A DNA stretch of 41,600 nucleotides. It comes from an uncultured bacterium. Its GTDB lineage: Bacteria > Planctomycetota > Phycisphaerae > Phycisphaerales > SM1A02. The notes under the pieces were generated by a model. That model had not been told where the DNA came from. It was given only the letters and a program-made list of their open reading frames with translations, and did no database searches. Position numbers and translations under genes: made by a program. Of the stretch, positions 1-8,497 are shown one piece after another; the first letter of the stretch is position 1; the number at the start of each line of letters is the position of its first letter. The stretch covers positions 1-41,600 of the forward strand of contig CAIWCL010000181.1 in the NCBI GenBank assembly GCA_903911205.1, given 5' to 3'.

Positions 1-1395
1 CCACAGGCGCTCGCCGACGAGAACTCGGCCGAGTTCCGCAAGTTGCTCGGGCCGTTCTGCCTCTCAAACGACGACTTCATCCGCACCACCGAGCCGCGCC
101 ACGAGTCGCAGGTGAAGGCGTTCGTTGAGCGCCTGCTCGCGACCGGCGACATCTATCTCGGTGAGTTCAACGGTTGGTACGACGAGGGGCAAGAGGAGTA
201 CATCACCGAACTCCGCGCGAAGGAACTCGAGTACAAGAGCCCAATTTCGGGCCGCCCGCTCGTTCGCGCGACCGAAAAGAACTACTACTTCCGCCTCAGC
301 GCGTACCAGACGCGGCTTGAAGAGTTCTTCAAGGCGAATCCCGGCTTCGTGCGACCGGCGGGCCGCTTCAACGAAGTGCTCGGACGTCTGCGCGAAGGTT
401 TGCAGGACGTCCCCGTCACCCGCACGAACTTCACGTGGGGCATTCCGATGCCGGGCGCGAGCGAGCACGTGATCTACGTGTGGATCGACGCGCTCTTCAA
501 CTACGCGACCGCGCTCGGACTCGGCGAGCCGCAGGGTGCGCTCGCGCAGGAGCGTGCGAAGTACTGGCCGCCCGCGTACCACGTCATCGGCAAGGAGATT
601 CTCTGGTTCCACGCGGTGATTTGGCCGGCGATGTTGATGGCGCTTGATCTTCCGATGCCGAACTGCGTGTACGCGCACTCATACTGGATTCGCAACGGAC
701 AGAAGATGTCGAAGTCGCTCGGGAATTTCGTCGACCTCGAGACGATCGATGGTTTCTTCGCGAAATACGGCGTCGATGCGTGGCGTTGGTACATGACGAC
801 GCAAGGTCCGATCGGTACACAGGATGCGGACTTCAGCGACAAGCATTTCCACGAGATTTACACCGCGCATCTCGTCAACACCTTCGCGAACTGCGCGAGC
901 CGCACGAGTTCGATGATCGAAAAGTACTTCGGTGGTGCGATGCCTGCCGCCGAGACGGCGTCAATGCCAATCTCAGCAGCCGCAGGTGCGCCGACGTGGA
1001 GTGTGTTCACGGAAGCGACCGCCGCGAAGGTCGCGAAGCACTACGAGGCCTTCGAGCTCGCCGAGGCTGCCGACGCTGCGCTCTCGATCGTGCGCGCGGT
1101 AGACCTCCTCATCAACGAGACGGCGCCGTTCAAGCTCGCGAAGGATCCTGCGAATTTGCCGCGCGTCGCCGAGATTCTCGCGGCGTGCGCGGAGGGCGTC
1201 CGCGTTGCCGCGGTGCTGCTCACGCCGATCATGCCGGGGAAATGTGCGGAGGTGCTCGCGGCGTACGGCTCAACGCTCGACGGCGCGGCGGCGACCAGCG
1301 GCGTGGTGGCCGCTGCGCGCTGGGGCGGGCTCAAGGCGGGTACGAAGATCGCGAAGTGCGCGCCATTCATGCGCGTCGACGCGCCCGTCGCGTGA
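1..1395 (+). CDS. metG: Methionyl-tRNA synthetase, 3' part (truncated by window start)
   Basis: Frame 1 stays open from base 1; protein contains the KMSKSLGN class-I synthetase motif and MetRS-like flanks (WIDALFNYATALG, KEILWFHAVIWPAMLMAL). Stop TGA at 1393-1395. Confidence 0.95.
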   Translation, partial: PQALADENSAEFRKLLGPFCLSNDDFIRTTEPRHESQVKAFVERLLATGDIYLGEFNGWYDEGQEEYITELRAKELEYKSPISGRPLVRATEKNYYFRLSAYQTRLEEFFKANPGFVRPAGRFNEVLGRLREGLQDVPVTRTNFTWGIPMPGASEHVIYVWIDALFNYATALGLGEPQGALAQERAKYWPPAYHVIGKEILWFHAVIWPAMLMALDLPMPNCVYAHSYWIRNGQKMSKSLGNFVDLETIDGFFAKYGVDAWRWYMTTQGPIGTQDADFSDKHFHEIYTAHLVNTFANCASRTSSMIEKYFGGAMPAAETASMPISAAAGAPTWSVFTEATAAKVAKHYEAFELAEAADAALSIVRAVDLLINETAPFKLAKDPANLPRVAEILAACAEGVRVAAVLLTPIMPGKCAEVLAAYGSTLDGAAATSGVVAAARWGGLKAGTKIAKCAPFMRVDAPVA

Positions 1396-1415
1396 TTGAA
1401 CGGTGCCGCGCAGCG

Positions 1416-1455
1416 ACCCGCTTGCACCCGCTTGTACCCGCCAGCTACCCGGCAC
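1416..1455. repeat. Left copy of a ~40-bp direct repeat flanking the RAYT gene (REP-like candidate)
   Basis: acccgcttgcacccgcttgtacccgccagctacccggcac; 37/40 identical to 2188-2227. Confidence 0.75.
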
Positions 1456-1456
1456 G

Positions 1457-2071
1457 CTATCCCGCAACCCCACAGAAGTGCGTGTCTGAGTGCACCGACA
1501 TCGAGGCCCAGGGAATGTGCAGGAGCTCCTTCTCGGTCAGCGCCTCGCCGAGGATCCTTCTCCATGTGAAGGGGTCCATCCCGTCGCCGCGGACGTCTCC
1601 ATGCACGAACCGCCACCCCTCTCCGACTCCGCAATGCTGGGGCGCGGTGGACCACTTCCAATCCCATGGCTGGAGCACGACGCCCGCCTCAACCGGGTTA
1701 CGCTCGATGTATCGCATCGCATTTCGTGCGTGGTCATGGTCCATGTGCGCCGAATAGAAACGGCCCTCCCAGTTGCTCCCGTTTGTTCCCCGGCGTGCAT
1801 TGAGAAACATCGAGTATCGGCGGTGAGTACAGCCGATGCACACGCTGAGGCCCGCGAGGCTCGAGGGAATCGCCACAATATGAACGTGGTTGCTCATGAG
1901 GCAGAAGCCGGCGATCGTGGTCGCCGTCATCCGACTGAATCGATGGAGCAGAGATAGGTAGTACAGGCGATCTCCGTCGCTCTCGAAGAGCACCTGCTTG
2001 TGGTTCCCGCGGTGTGCGATGTGATACGGCGCGCCGATGACGAAGTTCCGGTGCTTCCTTCCCATGATCAA
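1457..2071 (-). mobile_element. REP-associated tyrosine transposase (RAYT, Y1_Tnp / IS200-like family)
   Basis: 204-aa ORF with HRGNHKQVLF, MSNHVHIV (HxH motif), GRFYSAHMD and YIERNPVEAG segments typical of Y1 transposases. Confidence 0.9.
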
Positions 2072-2187
2072 CCCCTTCCTTCAAAGTTGACGGACGACAG
2101 TGTCCGGCAATCGAGCCTAATGGCGCGTGCGCGGTTGACTCGAAACTTCGGCAGTTTTTCCGCGTGAATTTTCTGTACCGTGAAAGC

Positions 2188-2227
2188 ACCCGCTCGCACC
2201 CGCTGGTACCCGCGAGCTACCCGGCAC
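2188..2227. repeat. Right copy of the ~40-bp direct repeat flanking the RAYT gene
   Basis: acccgctcgcacccgctggtacccgcgagctacccggcac; 37/40 match to 1416-1455, same orientation. Confidence 0.75.
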
Positions 2228-2258
2228 CGTTTGGTTAGCTACCCGGCACCGTTTGGTT
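2215..2258. repeat. Perfect 22-bp tandem duplication (agctacccggcaccgtttggtt x2)
   Basis: Read directly: 2215-2236 and 2237-2258 identical. Confidence 0.9.
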
Positions 2259-2332
2259 TTTTCAAACATTTTCGATCACACACGACGCAAGTGCCGCGTC
2301 GGTGCTGTTTGACTGTGGAAGGACCACACACC

Positions 2333-3400
2333 ATGTACACGATCGCCTGCACACTCGCCGCCACAACCTCCGCGCTGGTTCTTTGGGGCGCCGCACCGCT
2401 TCAAGACGCGCAGACTCCCGCAACCACATCCGGCGCGCCCACTGCCTCACCCACGGCCCCACCTCCACCAGGGTCACGCCCGACGATCGCGGAACTTGTT
2501 GCGGCCCGCAAAAACATGTCTGATCTCTTGAAGCGTGCAGAAAGCTCCGAAGTGAGCGACGATGACAGAGCCGCGTTCATCCGACAAGTGACCGACCTCA
2601 ACACATGGCTCGATCGCAACGCCGACCCTGCGCCTGTCCTTGAACGCATCGAGGTTCCGAAGTCAGTGCAGCAAGCTGGCTACGACACCGTTGCCGGCAT
2701 CCAACGCGCGCTCGCCGACGACGGGGCACGGCTCCGAATCAACTACGACCCAGGCCAGCGAGTCGTGACGATTGCGGGGCGACGGTGGGAAGTCACCGAC
2801 GCGAGAGAGCAAATCGAGGCCGCGCTTCGTGAACTCGAAGTTCGAATGCGAGATGAAGCCGCACTCGCGCTCAAGGCTGCGACGGTCGAACTCGACTGGG
2901 GCGGTGGGACGCTCGAACAACTCGTCGCGCTCATTCAGAAGCAAAGTGCTTGCAATGTGGTCTTTGCAACACCATCGACAAGGTTGGTTGATATTCCGCC
3001 CTTCCAGATTCGCTTGGTCACACCCGAGGTGCTCTTCCAAAGCCTCAATATTCTCTCGGCGAACGGCACGGCGCCGCTCATGGTTGAAGTCGTTAAGGAA
3101 ACCGAAAAGCAAAGCGCGTCCGATCCGATCGCGTCGAAAACGAAACCAGTCATCGTGATTCGTCAGCGTCTCCCAGAATTGAGGCATGCGTTGCATGACT
3201 TGGGTGATTGGAATGGCGCGGACGAAAAAGGTATTGCATCACTTGTCGAGGCGATCGATTTTGCAATGCAGAATGCAGGCTCCGCCGAACTTGTCAGCCT
3301 GCGCTACCACGAGCCCACAAGACTGTTGTTCGTCAAGGCTCCTGCGGATTCGATCGCGCTGGTCAACGAGATCGTCAACACCATTCGAACCAGGAAGTGA
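2333..3400 (+). CDS. Secreted protein with possible secretin/STN-like domains
   Basis: ATG at 2333 followed by a signal-peptide-like N-terminus; VELDWGGGTLEQLVALIQKQSACNVVFA and PADSIALVNEIVNTIRTRK resemble secretin short N-terminal domains. Confidence 0.65.
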   Translation: MYTIACTLAATTSALVLWGAAPLQDAQTPATTSGAPTASPTAPPPPGSRPTIAELVAARKNMSDLLKRAESSEVSDDDRAAFIRQVTDLNTWLDRNADPAPVLERIEVPKSVQQAGYDTVAGIQRALADDGARLRINYDPGQRVVTIAGRRWEVTDAREQIEAALRELEVRMRDEAALALKAATVELDWGGGTLEQLVALIQKQSACNVVFATPSTRLVDIPPFQIRLVTPEVLFQSLNILSANGTAPLMVEVVKETEKQSASDPIASKTKPVIVIRQRLPELRHALHDLGDWNGADEKGIASLVEAIDFAMQNAGSAELVSLRYHEPTRLLFVKAPADSIALVNEIVNTIRTRK

Positions 3401-3933
3401 GAGCCGAACTATCCGCGAACTCCGACGACGAGTGGGCCGCGCGTGTCACGCGTGAGGTCCGCCTTGGTTCGCGTGAGGCACTGGCGGAAATCTACGACCG
3501 CTGCGCAGAGGATGTCGTCGTCTCGGTCCGACACATCACACGCCGCGACGAATCCTTCGCACTCGACTGCCTTCAGGAGATGTTCATGAGGCTCGCATCG
3601 AACCCGCCACACTGTGAAACGCGCGCATCGCTCATGGCGTGGATGCAAATCGCCGCGCTCAATGTTGCACGCAACACACTTGTTGCCGAAGCGCGTCGCG
3701 CACGACGAGAGCAATTACGAGAACACCACGCGCATAACTCCGATCTCAATCAAGATGAGCTCACGGCGATTCTGACCAAACTCGACGCAGAAGAACTCGA
3801 ACTTCTTCGCCTCCGCCATGTGGAAGGTTTGCGTCTTCGCGCCATCGCACATGCACTCGACGCAACACCTCGCGCGATCGAAAGTGCACTTCGTCGGATC
3901 GTCGCTCGGATTCGCGAAGGCGGTGCTCGATGA
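3397..3933 (+). CDS. ECF-type RNA polymerase sigma factor
   Basis: GTG start overlapping the previous stop (GTGA); sigma-2-like SFALDCLQEMFMRLASNP and sigma-4-like LDAEELELLRLRHVEGLRLRAIAHALDATPRAIESALRRI. Confidence 0.8.
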   Translation: MRAELSANSDDEWAARVTREVRLGSREALAEIYDRCAEDVVVSVRHITRRDESFALDCLQEMFMRLASNPPHCETRASLMAWMQIAALNVARNTLVAEARRARREQLREHHAHNSDLNQDELTAILTKLDAEELELLRLRHVEGLRLRAIAHALDATPRAIESALRRIVARIREGGAR

Positions 3934-4382
3934 ACACACCGGACACAGTGCATGCGCGCCGCGACGCGATTCTCACTGCAGCAAACGAAGCAATGCGTCG
4001 CGCACGTGCGCAACGTGTGCGATCTGCACGGATCACATCGATCGCCGCCGTGCTGTTGCTCGGCGCGATCACCGCTGCCACTTTGCCTCGTACGTCTTCC
4101 TCAAATGAAAGCCGACTGGAAGGAACGCGTGCGCTCGCGATTGATTTCCAATCGGTCGCCACACAAGCACCGACAATTGATTTCGCGATTGTTCGTTCCA
4201 TGGACCACCAGACAACACGAACACTCACGCTCGAGATAGTCACCGACGAAGAAGCCGAGCAGTCGCTCCTTGAAAGCGGCTACTGCGTCAAGATCTTCCG
4301 CGTGCGAAACCAGCCGGTGCTCGTCGACTGTTCGACGGGTGCACCGGCTGGCTTCGGCGTATCGCGCAGTCTCATTCGCTAG
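3930..4382 (+). CDS. Single-TM hypothetical protein, possible anti-sigma factor
   Basis: ATGA overlap with the sigma gene; one TM segment (ITSIAAVLLLGAITAATL) after a short charged N-terminus. Confidence 0.6.
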   Translation: MNTPDTVHARRDAILTAANEAMRRARAQRVRSARITSIAAVLLLGAITAATLPRTSSSNESRLEGTRALAIDFQSVATQAPTIDFAIVRSMDHQTTRTLTLEIVTDEEAEQSLLESGYCVKIFRVRNQPVLVDCSTGAPAGFGVSRSLIR

Positions 4383-5401
4383 TTCGACTTCTTCGCTGCG
4401 CGGAGAAGTTCCCACGCACTCGCGGGGCCTACGTCGCCGTGATGTCGCCCAGGAACATCGAGACCGAAGACCTGGTTGATCCAGACAAGTTCACGCCGAA
4501 CTTCATCCGCGATACCAGCATCCATCATGTTGATCGCGAAGCCCGAACACACATGCGTCGCAAGAGCCGGCGGATTCGTTGGCCACAATGCGCGAGCGCG
4601 TCCGCGGGCCGAGCCCATGAGCCATGTCGCGCGCGTCAGTCCTCCAGAACCGCCCCACATCCCGAACTCGATGATCTCGTATGTGTTTCGCAGCGCCATC
4701 TCCAGCATTTCCGCGGCCTCATCTTCAACCAACCAGCGCGGGAATGGCTCAGTGGCGAGACACACGCAATCAGCCTCGTCGACCTCGTCGTGACCCGAAC
4801 GCGGATTGCCGCGATGAACGCGCATCACAGCGTGCTTGCCACGCGCTGCATCGATCGGTTGACCAGCAAATCCGCGTCGCGAAATCACCATGCTTCCATT
4901 CCATCGACGGCGAATGGACACTGGCCCGATACGCTTGAGACGCGGCAACGGCGATCCGTGGAAGAATCCTGGATCCGTCTCGAGACCGTACCGGCCTTCA
5001 TCGAGTTCATCCGGCCTGTAGTGCATCCGATCGTCGAGTAGATGCGCGATTCCATCGAACGACGAGTTGCCGCCGAAGCGGCGACCAAGCAGATCGTGGA
5101 GCGTCGACCCTGCGACATTCACCTGCGTGCCTTCGCCGAACAACGTGTCGTCCGACACGAATGGACACTCGCGTAATTCTTCGCCACGTTCCGCAAGCTG
5201 CGCGATACGCGCGCGCATCGCGCGCACCCGTTCCTTCACGGGCTTCTCATCATCGTCATCGACGTCGGCGGTCGAAAGCGAGATGCGCAACCCGCTCCGC
5301 AGGAACATCGTGCCGTAGATTCCTGCCGCGCGAACCTCCTCAGGGCTCATGATCTCCACGCCAAGTTCTCGAAGGTGCTTCTCGCTTTCTTCCCACGACA
5401 T
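4379..5401 (-). CDS. Hypothetical protein (340 aa)
   Basis: Long ORF with ATG start and protein-like composition; no family recognised. Confidence 0.6.
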   Translation of the reverse strand: MSWEESEKHLRELGVEIMSPEEVRAAGIYGTMFLRSGLRISLSTADVDDDDEKPVKERVRAMRARIAQLAERGEELRECPFVSDDTLFGEGTQVNVAGSTLHDLLGRRFGGNSSFDGIAHLLDDRMHYRPDELDEGRYGLETDPGFFHGSPLPRLKRIGPVSIRRRWNGSMVISRRGFAGQPIDAARGKHAVMRVHRGNPRSGHDEVDEADCVCLATEPFPRWLVEDEAAEMLEMALRNTYEIIEFGMWGGSGGLTRATWLMGSARGRARALWPTNPPALATHVCSGFAINMMDAGIADEVRRELVWINQVFGLDVPGRHHGDVGPASAWELLRAAKKSN

Positions 5402-5529
5402 CGCTTGTTCTCATTTCTCCGTGCAGCAGTTTTTCACGCGAACTCGCACGGGCACGGGCCGCTGCGCGTCGCGTTCACTCCACACCAAACACGTTGCGTC
5501 CTTGCAAAGACGCGTTTCTTGATCCACGC

Positions 5530-6465
5530 TCAATCCGCAAACGCAACGCGAAGTGCGTCGGGAAACGTCACCGTCCACGTGGCACGGACGATCGCGCGAA
5601 ACAACGTTTCCTCGGGTAGAAACACCGCGTTGATTGGTGCGGGAGCTCCGTGCGGAAAAATCGGCGCCGACGAACCCGACGAGCGATCCGGTTTGAGGTA
5701 ACTCCAACCCGAAGGCAAGAGTCGCGTCTGTGGCCATGACGAGGCATCTTCATCGTCCCAATCGAAGGTCGATCCAACGCCCGTCGGCTGACCGACGACG
5801 ATCGCGGCAGCACCACGATGCGCGATGAACATCGCATGCATGAAACTCGTTGGATTCGGTGCGAGTTCAACGGCGATCGGCAAACTTGTGTTGCAGAACG
5901 AAGGAAGTTCACAACGCCACACCGACGTTTCCGCGCCCGATGATTGCATGCGCTCAATACGCGCCAACGCACCGCCAACATGCTCCGCAGTGAGCGTCTT
6001 GAGACGCGTCGCACGAACGCAGACCGTCTCGTTGAAGCCAGAAATCCACACGCGCGCTGCTGCGACCTCCGCTGCACCGGGTATCTCGGTCGGAACGCAC
6101 ACGATGAGATTGCCCCCACTCCAATGCAGCACCGGAGACGGAGTGTCACGCGGCACATCGATGCGACGCGCGAGCGATCCTCGAGCAATCAAAATCGCGC
6201 GCTCACGCCATGCAACGCACTCATCCAATCGGAGGGCTTTGGCAATTTCGAGCGCTTGTGGGTTGTCTCGATCGATGATCGCTCGCGCTGTCGTGAGAAG
6301 TGGCTCGAGCGGACTTCCGAACTGATCAGGCGCCATCAAGAACACGCGATCGACGAAGCCGCCACGCCGGTCGTGAGTTCCGCCATGCGTGGCGCTACTC
6401 AACCCGTTGCCGAGATAGACGTCCGCCGCAAACGGCAATCTTGGATCGATTTCGCTGACATCCAT
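5530..6465 (-). CDS. Hypothetical protein (311 aa)
   Basis: Long ORF, same strand as the 4379-5401 ORF; no family recognised. Confidence 0.55.
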   Translation of the reverse strand: MDVSEIDPRLPFAADVYLGNGLSSATHGGTHDRRGGFVDRVFLMAPDQFGSPLEPLLTTARAIIDRDNPQALEIAKALRLDECVAWRERAILIARGSLARRIDVPRDTPSPVLHWSGGNLIVCVPTEIPGAAEVAAARVWISGFNETVCVRATRLKTLTAEHVGGALARIERMQSSGAETSVWRCELPSFCNTSLPIAVELAPNPTSFMHAMFIAHRGAAAIVVGQPTGVGSTFDWDDEDASSWPQTRLLPSGWSYLKPDRSSGSSAPIFPHGAPAPINAVFLPEETLFRAIVRATWTVTFPDALRVAFAD

Positions 6466-7124
6466 CGTGCACTCTCCAATCGCGTGCGTGTCATCGCACG
6501 GAGGTCAGTGCATCCAGAGCGACGCGCACGCCGCCCGATCAGAAGAAGATCGGGGCAGCACACAGCGCTCGCAATCGCGAGGTTGACGGCGCGTTTCCCG
6601 CGCGCCGCCCGCATCGATGTGGCACCTTGCCTCGCGGCCGGTTGCCGGAGCGCACGCCGCGTGTTGCGTGGCGCGCGCATCGCTCGGGATGCACTTTGGT
6701 TGTTGCGGTGTGCTCGGCCAACGCCACATGCGTCGGGCTCACCGACACACCGCATCAGACTCAAGAGCAGGGGCAGCCATGATCATCATGGTCGCTGCGA
6801 TCCTCGATTTTGCCCGTTTCTGGCTGTTTTTCGCCAGTTTTGGGCCGCATCGAACTAGCACCGTGGTCGGATTCAGGACTCGGTTGCCGAGCGGGCGAAC
6901 CCGCTGCTCTTGATGCTGACCGGAGGAATTTATCACCATTTCCGCATGAAGCCAACGTGCGGGCGTGGAGAATCGCGATATTTCCGCGTTGCGCTCCGAT
7001 GAGCGTCTCCCCGACAACACTGTTCCGCGACACGTTGAAGTCTTCCGAAGTCTGCCGAAGTTTGCCTTCGCTGGATTGAGGCTGCTTCCCCTGACGTGCC
7101 GATAGCCCACCAACCCAATTGCGT

Positions 7125-8432
7125 ATGACTTCAACTTCACGGCCCATCATCGCCGGCGTCGATTTTCGCAACCCAAACCTTGGCGTCAGTGCGCTTGGGT
7201 TGAGCGCGGTCGCACTCCTGTATCCGCGACTTGGCGCATGCGACGTCTTCGATTGGCGTCGGGGACATCGTCGTGCGGACGCTGAGATTTTGCGTCATGC
7301 CGGGATCGCGCAGTCGGGTGCCGCACAAGCCGCATTCGACATCATCGGTTGGAGTCAGACGCGGAAGTTTTGGCAATCCGACTCCTCGCTTCACGCCGTG
7401 ATCGCGCAGTACACGGGTCTCCCAATTGGGGTCGGCGCGAGCGCCATCGCTCGATCCTCGGGACTCCTCGACGCGAGCGGCGGCGATAGCTTCGCGGACA
7501 TTTATGGTTTGCGACGCTTCGTGCGCGTCACTCGCCCGAAGCAAATCGCGCTTGCGCTCAAGCGTCCCCTCGTACTTCTTCCACAAACCTACGGCCCATA
7601 TCGCGACCCGAAGTTGCGTGCGATCGCTGGTGACATCGTCGCGCGCGCGACATGTGCCGTCGCGCGCGATGCGCGCAGTTACGAAGTTCTCAAGGAAATC
7701 GTCGGCAATCGTTTTGATCCAGCGAAGCATCTTGTCGGAACCGACATGGCGTTTCGTCTGCCAACGATTGACCCTTCGGCACAGGCGCTCGAGGTTGTTG
7801 AGCGTGCGCGCACGATCGCGCGCGGCGCAGCGGTTGCGGGCTTCAACATCAGCGGCCTCATCGCGAATGCACCTGAGAGTTGGCGCGAGTACCGCTTCCG
7901 CGATGACTACTTCGCGACATGCGTCAAACTCGTTTCGCGTTTACTCGCCACAGGTGCGGGCGCTGTTGTGCTCGTCCCGCACGTCGTCATTCGCGGCAGC
8001 GCAGAAACCGAATCAGATATCCACGCGAGCGAGAAGTTGCTTGCAGCGCTTGCACCAGCGGAGCGCGAGCGCGTCGTCATCGCGCAGGGGTATGAATTCC
8101 CGACGGAGGCGAAAGCCATCATCAAGCGGCTTGATTGGTTCAGCGGCTCGCGGCTGCACGCAACAATCGGTTCTCTTTCGAATGGCGTCTCAACCGCGAC
8201 TATCGCGTACAGCGATAAGGCGCGCGGCATCTTCGAGGCTCTCGGCGTGGGCGACACCGTCGCCGACCCGCGCGTCCTTTCGAGTGATGAAGTGGTCGAG
8301 CATCAAGTGCGATGTTTCGCAGAGCGCGATCGACATCGCGCGGCCATCGCTGAGCGCTTGCCGGGAATTCTCGCCATCGCGGATCGGCAGATGGACGACA
8401 TTGCGCGTCTGTTGAAGACGCAGCGTGCGTGA
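7125..8432 (+). CDS. Polysaccharide pyruvyl transferase family protein
   Basis: ORF open from TTG 7119, ATG at 7125; PLVLLPQTYGPYRDPKLRAIA, ARDARSYEVLKEI, WFSGSRLHATIGSLSNGV motifs of the family. Confidence 0.8.
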   Translation: MTSTSRPIIAGVDFRNPNLGVSALGLSAVALLYPRLGACDVFDWRRGHRRADAEILRHAGIAQSGAAQAAFDIIGWSQTRKFWQSDSSLHAVIAQYTGLPIGVGASAIARSSGLLDASGGDSFADIYGLRRFVRVTRPKQIALALKRPLVLLPQTYGPYRDPKLRAIAGDIVARATCAVARDARSYEVLKEIVGNRFDPAKHLVGTDMAFRLPTIDPSAQALEVVERARTIARGAAVAGFNISGLIANAPESWREYRFRDDYFATCVKLVSRLLATGAGAVVLVPHVVIRGSAETESDIHASEKLLAALAPAERERVVIAQGYEFPTEAKAIIKRLDWFSGSRLHATIGSLSNGVSTATIAYSDKARGIFEALGVGDTVADPRVLSSDEVVEHQVRCFAERDRHRAAIAERLPGILAIADRQMDDIARLLKTQRA

Positions 8433-8465
8433 TGATGCTGGCGTCGCGCGCTTGAGTGTGCGCGC

Positions 8466-8497
8466 TCCCTAGACCGCACGTTCCCTAGACCGCGCGT
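8466..8497. repeat. 16-bp tandem duplication overlapping the cysS stop codon
   Basis: tccctagaccgcacgt / tccctagaccgcgcgt, one mismatch. Confidence 0.8.

Noticed and set aside
780-1757. 325-aa plus-strand ORF overlapping metG and the RAYT
   Set aside because: Arg/Cys-rich low-quality translation, out of frame with metG and antisense to the transposase.
6535-6780. Candidate RNase P / tmRNA / SRP RNA
   Set aside because: The conserved signature sequences of these RNAs were not found on either strand.
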